Of a stretch of DNA of 22,366 nucleotides, positions 1 through 7,443 are shown piece after piece. Source of the DNA: CAVSPO01 sp963730005 (lineage in GTDB: Bacteria; Actinomycetota; Actinomycetes; Propionibacteriales; Propionibacteriaceae); the NCBI GenBank assembly GCA_963730005.1, contig CAVSPO010000001.1:1-22366 (forward strand), written 5' to 3'. A program made the translations under genes and the position numbers. Each line of letters opens with the position of its first letter. The stretch's first letter is position 1. The notes below the pieces were generated by a model. It saw nothing but the letters and a program-made list of their open reading frames with translations, was not told where the DNA came from and made no database searches.

Positions 1-2
1 GC

Positions 3-1467
3 GGCTACTCCAGACACGACCCGGCGCTGCCGCTGTACACCGTGGCCGACGTCGAGGCCACCCTGCCCGTTGTTCAGGGTGGTCCCCTTCGACACCGAGA
101 TCGACCTGGGCGAAGGGCTGCGCGGGCGCTGGACCCGCGCCGGTCACATCCTGGGCTCCGCGTCCATCACGATCAGTCACGACGACACGTCGATCCTGTT
201 CAGCGGCGACGTCGGACGCCACGACCACCCGGTGCTGCGTTCGCGGGAGATCCCGCCCGGCTCCCCCTACGTGGTTGTCGAGTCGACCTATGGCGACCGG
301 GAGCATCCCGAGCCGGGCGTCAACGATCACGAGGTGCTGGCCGAGACGGTCCGCACCACCCTGGCCAGGGGCGGCTCGGTGCTCATCCCGGCGTTCGCCA
401 TCGACCGCACCGAGATCCTGCTGCGCACGCTGCACGAGATGAAGGATCACGGCCGGATCCCGGACGCACCGATCTACGTCGATTCCCCGATGGGTACCCG
501 GGCGCTGAAGGTGTACCAGGAGGCGTTCGCCCGCAACGAACTGCGGCCCGACCTGAAGGCCGACGACTTCGCCGAGATGACCAACCTCGTCGCCATCACC
601 GACGCTGCGGACTCCAAGAAGCTGACCAATCCCACAGTGCCGTGCATCATCATCGCCAGCTCCGGGATGGCCACCGGGGGCCGTGTCGTCCACCACCTGG
701 AGGCGATGCTGCCCAACCCGAAGCACACGATCCTGTTCAGCGGCTACCAGGCGTACGGCACCCCGGGCCGCACCTTGCTGGACGGCGCCAAACAACTGAA
801 GATGTTCGGCAAGTACGTGCCGGTGCGCGCCCAGATCACCCAGGACAAGGGCTTCTCGGTGCATGCCGACGGCTCCGACATCCTCGACTGGTTGCGTGCC
901 CTGCCGATCAAGCCCGAGACGGTGTTCGTCACCCACGGCGAGCCTGATTCCGCGAAGGCGCTGGCCGCCCGGATCCGGCGCGAGCTGGGTTGGGTGGCCG
1001 TGGTGCCCAACTACCAGGAGGTCGTGACGCTGATCCCCAGCGGCGCGCCCGAACCCAACGTCCAGCCCGCCCAGACCCCGGCCTCGACCGAGCCGCCGGT
1101 CGCCGCGGCGGCGCGTGAGGCCGAGTGGGTGCCCGCTGCCCCGAGATTCGCCGAGCCTGCGGTTTCGGCGGCTTTCCTGGCGCCGCGCGCACTCGAGTAC
1201 CGGGTGATCACCGGCCCTGAGGACGTCGTCGCTGACAACGTGACGCGGGCCCTGGCCAAGGGCTGGACGCTGCACGGCAACCCGTCGGTCACCGTGAACA
1301 ACTCCCGCGTGATCGTCGCCCAGGCCATCGTCAAGCTCGCCCAACAGGCCCAACCGCCGGCCCCGGCGCCAGCCCTGGTCAGCCCGTCGCCGGCCGCGGA
1401 CGAACCGGCGGACGGATTCACGCCGTCAGGACCGATCGACGCCACCCCGCGCGGTATCGAGGACTGA
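3..1467 (+). CDS. MBL-fold beta-CASP RNA-processing hydrolase with C-terminal DUF1737-like domain (partial, frame break near 69)
   Basis: The N-terminus, including the HxHxDH metal motif, lies outside the window. Bases 3-68 read ...GYSRHDPALPLYTVADVEATLP in frame 3. The reading then continues from base 70 in frame 1 (LFRVVPFDTEIDLG), so one extra G near 69 breaks the gene; a TTG at 70 could be taken as a false start. Counting from base 70, visible family motifs are GHILGSASI (H26), FSGDVG (D47), the beta-CASP glutamate in VVVESTYGD (E71), AFAIDRTEIL, the histidine in FSVHADGSD and VTHGEP. This group (COG1236, CPSF73/Ysh1-like) cleaves RNA using two zinc ions in the cytoplasm. After the usual end comes a Pro/Ala linker, then residues about 375-422 (EYRVITGPED ... 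GWTLHGNPSVTV ... AQAIVK), which resemble DUF1737, then a second Pro/Ala-rich tail. The family call is firm; the role of the extra domain is unknown. Confidence 0.88.
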   Translation, partial: ATPDTTRRCRCTPWPTSRPPCPLFRVVPFDTEIDLGEGLRGRWTRAGHILGSASITISHDDTSILFSGDVGRHDHPVLRSREIPPGSPYVVVESTYGDREHPEPGVNDHEVLAETVRTTLARGGSVLIPAFAIDRTEILLRTLHEMKDHGRIPDAPIYVDSPMGTRALKVYQEAFARNELRPDLKADDFAEMTNLVAITDAADSKKLTNPTVPCIIIASSGMATGGRVVHHLEAMLPNPKHTILFSGYQAYGTPGRTLLDGAKQLKMFGKYVPVRAQITQDKGFSVHADGSDILDWLRALPIKPETVFVTHGEPDSAKALAARIRRELGWVAVVPNYQEVVTLIPSGAPEPNVQPAQTPASTEPPVAAAAREAEWVPAAPRFAEPAVSAAFLAPRALEYRVITGPEDVVADNVTRALAKGWTLHGNPSVTVNNSRVIVAQAIVKLAQQAQPPAPAPALVSPSPAADEPADGFTPSGPIDATPRGIED

Positions 1468-1480
1468 CCGACACCCACGG

Positions 1481-1507
1481 CTCTCCGGCCAGAAACTGGC
1501 CGGAGAG
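1481..1507. terminator. Bidirectional terminator between convergent genes
   Basis: CTCTCCGGCCAG (1481-1492), loop AAA, CTGGCCGGAGAG (1496-1507): a perfect 12-bp stem in the 43-base gap between the nuclease stop and the radical SAM stop on the other strand. There is no U-tract on either side, which is common in high-GC actinobacteria. It probably stops transcription from both sides. Confidence 0.8.
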
Positions 1508-1510
1508 TGG

Positions 1511-2572
1511 TCAGTGGCCGAGCCGGACGGGGATTCGCTGGTTGCCGAAGGTGCCGGCCGCCGCGCCCCAGCGTCCTGGAATGGCCAGGCCACAGCTTGG
1601 GCAGTGACCGTCCGGGGTCAGCTGGTAGCTGTCGATGGTGTAACCGTCGCGTTCGATCAGCGTGGTCTGGCACTGCGGGCAGGACGTGGTGCCGCCGTGG
1701 TTGGTGCGGACGTTGCCGGTGTAGACGTAGCGCAGCCCGGCGTCGATCGCGATCGACCGGGCCCGCACCAGGGTGCGCGCCGGGGTGCTGGGCAGCTCGG
1801 TCATCCTGAAGTCTGGGTGGAAGGCCGTGAAGTGCAGCGGCACGTCGGGGCCCAACTCGTTGAGGATCCAGCGGCACTGGTCGGTGAGCACGTCGGTGCC
1901 GTCGTTGTGGCCGGGGATCAGCAGGGTGGTGATCTCGACCCACACGTCCGTCTCGTGCACCAGATAGCGCAACGTGTCCAGCACCGGCTTGATCCGGCCA
2001 CCGGTCATCCTGGTGTAGAAGGTGTCGGTGAACCCCTTCAGGTCGACGTTCGCCGCATCCATCGGCGCGAAGAAGTCCTTGCGCGCCTCGGGATTGATGT
2101 AACCGGCGGTGACGGCGACGTTGAGCAGCCCTCGTTGGTGCACGGCTTCGGCGACCTCGATGGCGTACTCGGCGAAGATCACCGGGTCGTTGTAGGTGTA
2201 GGCGACGCTGGTGCACCCCCACCCCGCCGCCGTCTCAGCGATGTCGTCGGCGGTGGCGGCGTGCAGCACCCGATCGACGTCGCTGCTCTTCGAGATGTCC
2301 CAGTTCTGGCAGAACTTGCAGCCGAGGTTGCAACCTGTCTGGCCGAAACTGAGCACCGACGTGCCGGGGTGGAAGTGATGCAGCGGTTTCTTCTCGATCG
2401 GGTCGATGCAGAAGCCGGACGACCGCCCGTGGGTGGTGAGCTCGAGCTGGCCGTCGATGTTCTGGCGCACGAAACAGAACCCGCGCTGGCCCGGCTTCAG
2501 GCTGCACTCACGTGGGCACAGGTGGCAGACCACCTTGTCGTCGCCGAGGCTCGTCCAGTAGCGAGCGGGCAT
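1511..2572 (-). CDS. amrS: AmmeMemoRadiSam system radical SAM enzyme
   Basis: A 353-residue cytoplasmic radical SAM protein. The 4Fe-4S/SAM-binding motif CNLGCKFC is at C81, C85 and C88, preceded by a cysteine-rich N-terminus (C16, C19, C23, C33) and followed by C-terminal CPQC and CPSC pairs that could bind metal or a second cluster. Conserved stretches include HHFHPGTSVLSFGQTGCN, QNWDIS, TYNDP and GGTTSCP, typical of the PflA-like subgroup found next to Memo and AMMECR1 genes (TIGR04337 type). It is the last gene of a three-gene operon. Its ATG overlaps the stop of the AMMECR1 gene in the sequence TGATG (one shared base), so translation is likely coupled. The substrate of this radical SAM group is not something I can derive from the sequence. 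Confidence 0.93.
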   Translation of the reverse strand: MPARYWTSLGDDKVVCHLCPRECSLKPGQRGFCFVRQNIDGQLELTTHGRSSGFCIDPIEKKPLHHFHPGTSVLSFGQTGCNLGCKFCQNWDISKSSDVDRVLHAATADDIAETAAGWGCTSVAYTYNDPVIFAEYAIEVAEAVHQRGLLNVAVTAGYINPEARKDFFAPMDAANVDLKGFTDTFYTRMTGGRIKPVLDTLRYLVHETDVWVEITTLLIPGHNDGTDVLTDQCRWILNELGPDVPLHFTAFHPDFRMTELPSTPARTLVRARSIAIDAGLRYVYTGNVRTNHGGTTSCPQCQTTLIERDGYTIDSYQLTPDGHCPSCGLAIPGRWGAAAGTFGNQRIPVRLGH

Positions 2573-3126
2573 CAGACCTCCTCAAAACTCGTGACCGTGT
2601 AGCGCTCGAGGCGCACCGCCGGGCCCCAGTGGCTGGCCGGCAGGCCTGCCTTGCGCACCAGGTGGCTCACGAATTGTTCAGGGTCGGGGAGCTGGCTCCA
2701 AACCTGGGGCAGGAAGGTGGCGCGATGGTGGCCGGAGGTGAGAATCAGGCCGTCCACGCCGGGACGCAGCTGGGCCAACGCGCCGGCGCGGCTGCTGAAG
2801 CTCATCGGGACGGGGGCCGACAGCACCGAGACCTCGATGCGTACGTCGTCCAGCTCGTCCGAGGACAGTGGTGGGAACCGTGGGTCGCCGAAGGCGGCGG
2901 ACTGGGCGTTGCTGACGACGTCTTCGGCCAGCGGACGATGGGCCTCCAGCGACCCGATGCAGCCACGCAGGTCGCCGTCGATGGTCAGGGTGACGAAGCT
3001 GGCCCCGGGCTCGGCCAACCAGGCCTCCCCCGTGTCGGGCGCTGCGGCCTGTCGGCGCAGACGCTGGGCGATCGCGTGCCGAGCGAGCGGCAACAGCGTG
3101 GCTCCTGCATTGTCAGGCAGCGCCAT
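2572..3126 (-). CDS. amrA: AMMECR1 domain protein of the AmmeMemoRadiSam system
   Basis: A 184-residue protein filling the AMMECR1 domain along its whole length. The signature LRGCIG is at residues 53-58, with the near-invariant Cys56; AFGDPRFPPL and DGLILTSGHHRATFLPQVW are the other conserved blocks. The domain is found in all three kingdoms, and the human member is linked to the Alport/elliptocytosis region; the cysteine motif suggests binding or catalysis. Its start overlaps the Memo stop and its stop overlaps the radical SAM start, each as TGATG, so the three proteins are made together and probably act together. No signal peptide or membrane segment is present. Confidence 0.92.
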   Translation of the reverse strand: MALPDNAGATLLPLARHAIAQRLRRQAAAPDTGEAWLAEPGASFVTLTIDGDLRGCIGSLEAHRPLAEDVVSNAQSAAFGDPRFPPLSSDELDDVRIEVSVLSAPVPMSFSSRAGALAQLRPGVDGLILTSGHHRATFLPQVWSQLPDPEQFVSHLVRKAGLPASHWGPAVRLERYTVTSFEEV

Positions 3127-3929
3127 CAGGCCTCCTCGTCCAGTCTCAGGCTGGCGTAGCCCACGACTCTGCTGTGATCCCCGGCTGAGTCACCAGAGTT
3201 GCACATGGCCACCAATCTCGGTCGCAACGGGTGCTGTTGGAGCGCCGCCACCAGCCCGTTGATCGGGGTGGCGCCGCAGGCCTGCTCGTGGTCGAGGGGT
3301 TCGTCGAGGGCCAACAGGGTTGCGACGGTGTCCGCGTCGATGGCCCGGGCCTGCTCGTAACGGTGGTAATGGGACAGGTCGCTGCTGACGACGATCACCG
3401 TTTCCGGCCCACCCCACACCGCAGCCAGCACGTCGCCGACAACAGCAGCAGGAACGCTGCCCACTGCCAGCGGGAGGAGGGTGAAGTCGTCCAGGACGGT
3501 CTGCAGGAAGGGCAGCTGCACTTCGAGACTGTGTTCCTGGACGTGCACGTCGGGCCGGGTGACGACACCGGGCAGCCGGGACGCCACGGCGACGAGTTCG
3601 GCGTCCACCGGGATGGTTCCCAAAGGGGTCTGGAACGCGTCGCAACCCGGCAGGGCGATGCCCGCCACCGCGACCCGGTGGGTGGGGCCGAGCAGGACGA
3701 CGCGCCTGATGGTGGCGCTGCCCGCGGCCAGCGTGGCGAAACCACGGGCGGCGATGGCACCCGAGTACACGTAACCGGCGTGCGGCACGATCAGCGCCTT
3801 GGGCGCTGGCTCGTTGACCGGCCCGGCGGCCTCGAGCAACCCACGCACCGTCACTTCCAAGTCGGCCCTGCTGCCCGGGTAGAACATCCCTGCCACCGCA
3901 GCTGGACGAACGGTCATCATGTCCCCCAT
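3126..3929 (-). CDS. amrB: Memo-family protein, first gene of the AmmeMemoRadiSam operon
   Basis: Memo-like protein related to class III extradiol dioxygenases. Counting from the ATG at 3929, conserved metal/active-site candidates are H50 (VPHAGYVYSG), H84 (LGPTHR), H187 (SSDLSHYH) and Cys218 (ACGATPINGL). The first two thirds begin VRPAAVAGMFYPGS, typical of the family. The frame is open up to 3983, but GGGAGA stands six bases before the ATG at 3929; another ATG at 3920 is preceded by GGGGG, so either could be used. It overlaps the AMMECR1 gene by one base. Human MEMO1 acts in copper/redox and cell motility; the bacterial role with radical SAM and AMMECR1 is unsettled. It is transcribed divergently from the HtrA gene, with about 190 bases between the starts. 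Confidence 0.9.
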   Translation of the reverse strand: MGDMMTVRPAAVAGMFYPGSRADLEVTVRGLLEAAGPVNEPAPKALIVPHAGYVYSGAIAARGFATLAAGSATIRRVVLLGPTHRVAVAGIALPGCDAFQTPLGTIPVDAELVAVASRLPGVVTRPDVHVQEHSLEVQLPFLQTVLDDFTLLPLAVGSVPAAVVGDVLAAVWGGPETVIVVSSDLSHYHRYEQARAIDADTVATLLALDEPLDHEQACGATPINGLVAALQQHPLRPRLVAMCNSGDSAGDHSRVVGYASLRLDEEA

Positions 3930-4120
3930 TGTGTCTCTCCCACCAAGCCCGGGCCACCCTTGGGACGGAGTTCGCAGGGTCATAGCTGCCCCTCGACTTC
4001 ACAGCCCGTTCACAGGTTGCACAAACTCGCCGCAAAGGTCGCGGGGCTGGCATGGGTACCGCCGAACATGCGGAATACCAGGCACGCTGAACTGGTTCAT
4101 CCATTGTGGAAGAAGGTGCC

Positions 4121-5515
4121 ATGACTGATCCTCGGAACGTCACACCAGGCACGGACGGGCCCCCAGCGGGCCGTCCGGACTTCGTTGCGCCACCGTTGAC
4201 GGACGCGAATGGCGCCCCCACGATGCCCCAGCCGACCAACGCCTACCTGACCAATGCCTATCTACATGGGCAGCCCTTCCCCGCCGCACCGCACGGCACC
4301 CCGGTCTATCCCGACCTGGGCAGCGGTTGGCCCCCCAACGGCCCCTACCCGCCGGCCGCCGACTTCTACTCACGTGGCTACCCGGTGCCGGTTGAAGCCC
4401 CGAAGAAGTCGCACCCCAACCGCCACAAGCTGGCGGCCGTGCTGGTCACGATCCTGGGCGTGTCGTTGGTGGCCCAAGCAGTCAGCGGGTCGATCACCTC
4501 GCTGTGGCCTCGGACGGCGCCCACTCCGCCGCCCGGCGGTTCCAGCAGTTCGTCGGCCGCCGAACCCTCAGCTGCGGCCGACCAGGATGGGAAGTTGTCG
4601 ACGGCCAGCCCGATGGCCGCTGGGGTGGTGCTGCTGTTCGTCAGCTCGGACAGTGGCAGTGGCGCCGGCACCGGGATGATCGTCGACCCGTCCGGAATCG
4701 TGGTGACCAACTATCACGTGGTCGAGGCCACGACCGAGGTCACGGCCACCCTCGCCACGACCGGCAAGAGCTATTCCGCCACGGTGCTGGGCGCGGACGC
4801 CACCAACGACATCGCTGTGCTCCAGCTCAAGGGCGCCTCCAGGCTCGACACCGTGAAGTTCGACGACGACACCCTGGCATTGGGTGACCAGGTGAGCGCG
4901 GTCGGCAACGCCAACGGACAAGGGTTCCTGAGCCGCGCTGACGGCGTCGTCACCGATCTGGACACCACCGTGCGGGTGAGCGACGAGTCCAGTCCTTGGG
5001 GCGCCTCGACGCTACGCGACGTCATCCAGACCACCGCACCCGCAGCGCCGGGTGATTCCGGTGGCCCGACGTTCGACGCCGAAGGCGAAGTGGTGGGCAT
5101 GACCAGCGCGGGCACCGCCACCGACGGTGGAACTCCGGCCGCCGATCGGGTCAGCTACGCGATCACCATCCAGAAGGTCTCGGACACCATCGACCTGGTC
5201 CGCTCGCGGACACCCAGCAACACGTTGCGCATCGGGCCCAAGCCCTACCTGGGCATCTCCGTCTCGACCAGCCGGGACACCGGCCCAGGAGCCACGGTGG
5301 TGTCGGTCACGACTGATGGCCCCGCCGACCGTGCCGGATTGCAGACCGATGACGTCATCACGTCGCTGGGCGGCACCACCGTGTCCAGCGCCGGCGACAT
5401 CTCCCAGACGCTCGCCCGGTACTCACCCGGCGACACGATCCCGATCAGCTGGAGCGACACCTCCGGCCAGCAGCACCAAGCCACCCTGCAACTGGGGACG
5501 AGCCCCCTCAACTAG
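4121..5515 (+). CDS. HtrA/DegP-like membrane-anchored serine protease with PDZ domain
   Basis: 464 residues from ATG 4121 (AGAAGG four bases upstream; an in-frame GTG at 4106 is less likely). Layout: about 100 cytoplasmic residues rich in Pro/Asn/Gly, including a tandem TNAYL duplication; a single membrane segment at about 103-123; a Ser/Pro linker; a trypsin-like domain; and a PDZ domain from about 376 to the end (YLGISV ... GPADRAGLQTDDVITSLGG). The catalytic triad is complete: H199 (TNYHVVEA), D230 (TNDIAVLQL) and S313 (PGDSGGPTF). The active part therefore faces outside the membrane and probably degrades or trims misfolded exported proteins. It stands alone, divergent from the Memo operon and convergent with the M23 peptidase. 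Confidence 0.93.
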   Translation: MTDPRNVTPGTDGPPAGRPDFVAPPLTDANGAPTMPQPTNAYLTNAYLHGQPFPAAPHGTPVYPDLGSGWPPNGPYPPAADFYSRGYPVPVEAPKKSHPNRHKLAAVLVTILGVSLVAQAVSGSITSLWPRTAPTPPPGGSSSSSAAEPSAAADQDGKLSTASPMAAGVVLLFVSSDSGSGAGTGMIVDPSGIVVTNYHVVEATTEVTATLATTGKSYSATVLGADATNDIAVLQLKGASRLDTVKFDDDTLALGDQVSAVGNANGQGFLSRADGVVTDLDTTVRVSDESSPWGASTLRDVIQTTAPAAPGDSGGPTFDAEGEVVGMTSAGTATDGGTPAADRVSYAITIQKVSDTIDLVRSRTPSNTLRIGPKPYLGISVSTSRDTGPGATVVSVTTDGPADRAGLQTDDVITSLGGTTVSSAGDISQTLARYSPGDTIPISWSDTSGQQHQATLQLGTSPLN

Positions 5516-5530
5516 CCGGTCCCGTCCGGC
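5515..5530. terminator. Weak hairpin between the convergent HtrA and M23 genes
   Basis: GCCGG (5515-5519), six-base loop, CCGGC (5526-5530), starting at the HtrA stop codon and within the 42-base convergent gap. Five base pairs and no T-tract, so it is only a candidate. Confidence 0.25.
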
Positions 5531-5557
5531 ATGCCCTCGGCACCGGCGGGGAAGTGC

Positions 5558-6784
5558 CTACCTGTCGCTGGGCGGCGCGTCGTCAGACACGGCGACACTG
5601 GAGGCCGCGGCCACCGACACGACGGGCGCACTGGACGTGACGGCCGGCGGCGCCGACGAGGGGGGCGTGGTCGCTGCAGGCGACGTTTCCACCGCCTGTT
5701 GGACGGGGACCACGCTGGTCGCCGAAGCGGACGGTTCCGGCGCCGTGCTGCTGGGCAGCGGCGTCTCGCTTGGCAGCGGCGTGTCGCTCGCCGACGGGGT
5801 GTCACTTGCCGACGGGGTGTCACTCGCCGACGGGGTCTCGCTGGGCGACGGCGTCTCACTCGCCGTGGGCGTCGGCGTGACGTCCACTTCGGGCTCGGGG
5901 GTGGTGCTGGCAGACGCGCCCGGCGCGGGGCTTTCGCCCGTCGGCAGCAGTGCGTCGCCCGGCATCTTGATGTTGCTGGTCGACGGCTGGCCGTTCAGCC
6001 ACGGCATCGGATCAACGTAGAAGCCACCGACGATCACCTCGTAGTGCAGGTGGCAACCCGTCGAGGAACCGGTGGTGCCGACGAAGCCGATCACCTGGCC
6101 GCGCTGGACAGCCGCCCCGGTCGCGACCGCAAACCCCTGGAGGTGGTTGTAGGTGGTCGACAACGAAGAGCCGTCGCGCGCGGGGTGGTTGACCACGATC
6201 CGGTTGCCGTAACCGCCGGCCCAGCCGACACCTGCCACGGTTCCGGCCTCGGACGCGAACACCGGAACCCCGCAACCCGCCCCGAAGTCGACGCCCTTGT
6301 GGAACCGGACGACACCGGCGATCGGATGAACGCGGTAACCGAAGGGTGAGGTGACGAGCTGGGTGGTCAGCGGGTAGTTGATCAGGTTGCCCGAGTCGGG
6401 CGCGATGCTGCCGTCCGGCACCACGGCGACCAGCGCCTCGGCAGCTTCGGCGTCCGGGCCTTCACCGGCCCCGAGGGCAGCACTGGCGAGCTCTGCAGCG
6501 CGCAACCCCTCGTCGACGGCCAGTGCGGGCGCCTCCCAGGCGACCGGCAGGCTCACGGCGGACAGGGCGGGGGGCGGGGTGGTGGCGACGACGACCGGGG
6601 GCTGAGCCACGGAAACGGCTGCGACCGCTACCCCCCCGAAACAGAGGGCGGACACCGCCAGACCAGCGGTGAGCGCAATGAACCGACCAACTCGCTCACG
6701 CGAGTGAAAACGACCAACTCGCTGGTGCGAGTGACGAGAATTGTCGAAATCCGAACTCGGACCGGCGAGTCGGCTTGCCCCCAT
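5558..6784 (-). CDS. M23 (LytM-type) metallopeptidase with repetitive Ser/Thr/Pro tail
   Basis: 408 residues; the ATG at 6784 is preceded by GGGGG six bases upstream. A short basic cytoplasmic N-terminus contains two copies of RVGRF (residues 22-26 and 31-35). A membrane segment or uncleaved signal follows at about 36-61, then an Ala-rich spacer. The M23 domain spans roughly 133-265, with zinc ligands H162 and D166 (HKGVDFG) and H247 in HLHYE, plus H214 and H245, so it should be an active endopeptidase on peptidoglycan cross-bridges or stem peptides. Residues about 270-408 are low-complexity Ser/Thr/Pro/Ala, including six tandem six-residue repeats of the S-x-T-P kind; this may be a wall-spanning or glycosylated stalk. 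It lies at the C-terminal side, so the enzyme would sit near the membrane. Confidence 0.92.
   Translation of the reverse strand: MGASRLAGPSSDFDNSRHSHQRVGRFHSRERVGRFIALTAGLAVSALCFGGVAVAAVSVAQPPVVVATTPPPALSAVSLPVAWEAPALAVDEGLRAAELASAALGAGEGPDAEAAEALVAVVPDGSIAPDSGNLINYPLTTQLVTSPFGYRVHPIAGVVRFHKGVDFGAGCGVPVFASEAGTVAGVGWAGGYGNRIVVNHPARDGSSLSTTYNHLQGFAVATGAAVQRGQVIGFVGTTGSSTGCHLHYEVIVGGFYVDPMPWLNGQPSTSNIKMPGDALLPTGESPAPGASASTTPEPEVDVTPTPTASETPSPSETPSASDTPSASDTPSASDTPLPSETPLPSSTAPEPSASATSVVPVQQAVETSPAATTPPSSAPPAVTSSAPVVSVAAASSVAVSDDAPPSDR
5753..5860 (-). repeat. Six tandem 18-bp units inside the M23 gene
   Basis: Six consecutive 18-base units, written on the plus strand as GGCAGCGGCGTCTCGCT or GCCGACGGGGTGTCACT-type variants, start near 5753, 5771, 5789, 5807, 5825 and 5843. 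They encode in-frame hexapeptides such as SASDTP and SPSETP. Units 3 and 4 are nearly identical in DNA, pointing to recent slippage. Because the length is a multiple of three, copy-number change would lengthen or shorten the stalk without breaking the gene. Confidence 0.85.
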
Positions 6785-6886
6785 GAGTTACCCCCGTCGA
6801 AAGCTCTCCCCAGCATAGGTGCTAATGGGCCCGGAAGAAACCCCTGGCCCGACAAAGCCTGAGGAACTCACAGGAATGGCGCTGGC

Positions 6887-7321
6887 TCACCGGGCAGCCG
6901 GGAGCGATTCGTCGAGCCAGCGCTTCAACTGAGGCATCGGGAGCGCCCCCACCTGGCGGCCGGAGACCTGCCCGTTCTGGATCAGCACCATGGTGGGGAT
7001 CGACACCGCATTGAAGCGGCGGGCCGACTCGGGCGAGTTGTCGACGTTGATCTTGACCAGCTTGAGCCGCCCGGCGTACTCGACGGCGAGCTTCTCCAGC
7101 ACCGGGCTGAGCTGGCGGCAGGGGCCACACCAGGGGGCCCACAGGTCGATCAGCACGGCGATCTTCGACGACTCGGTGACCGCGGCGAAGGTCTCGTCGT
7201 CGGCGGAGACGACCCAGGGCAACGCGGCCTTGCACTGCTGGCAGGCGGGCTTGCCGGTCGCCACGGCAGGAACACGATTGCGGGTGCCGCAGCTGGGACA
7301 GGTGACCACGTTCGCACTCAT
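6887..7321 (-). CDS. trxC: Thioredoxin 2 with N-terminal zinc finger
   Basis: A 144-residue thioredoxin of the TrxC type. The N-terminal zinc ribbon uses C8/C11 (CPSC) and C27/C30 (CQQC). The thioredoxin fold follows with the redox motif WCGPC (C65, C68), a cis-proline context IPTMVLI and the usual G-x-L-P-x-x-x-L end. It reduces protein disulfides in the cytoplasm, probably during oxidative stress. Single gene: it is followed after about 100 bases by the M23 gene on the same strand and is divergent from malQ with about 120 bases between. Confidence 0.94.
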   Translation of the reverse strand: MSANVVTCPSCGTRNRVPAVATGKPACQQCKAALPWVVSADDETFAAVTESSKIAVLIDLWAPWCGPCRQLSPVLEKLAVEYAGRLKLVKINVDNSPESARRFNAVSIPTMVLIQNGQVSGRQVGALPMPQLKRWLDESLPAAR

Positions 7322-7443
7322 GCCTCAACGGTACCCCTGCCGCCGGGGAGCCACCCCAGCAGCCACCTGGCACCGCACCGGATCGCACGCCTCGTCAACC
7401 CTGTTTCTGGCCAGTCGGGGACGTTCGGCTGTTAAATGGTCCA

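Noticed and set aside
1514..2602. Long open frame on the plus strand over the radical SAM gene
   Set aside because: High-GC antisense shadow; the minus strand carries a complete radical SAM protein with its CxxxCxxC motif, and the plus frame has no recognisable domain.
4017..4045. TTGCAC as a -35 box for the HtrA gene
   Set aside because: No acceptable -10 sequence lies at 16-18 bases downstream.
5753..5860. Possible CRISPR-like array from regular 18-bp units
   Set aside because: Units abut with no spacers and are in frame with a protein stalk; no cas gene is near.
5531..6349. Arg/Gly-rich plus-strand frame opposite the M23 gene
   Set aside because: Shadow of the repetitive tail and the M23 domain; composition is typical of antisense GC-rich reading.
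6785..6886. Riboswitch ahead of the M23 peptidase (c-di-AMP type is frequent before such genes in actinobacteria)
   Set aside because: Only about 100 bases separate it from the thioredoxin stop, and no riboswitch-like conserved core is visible.
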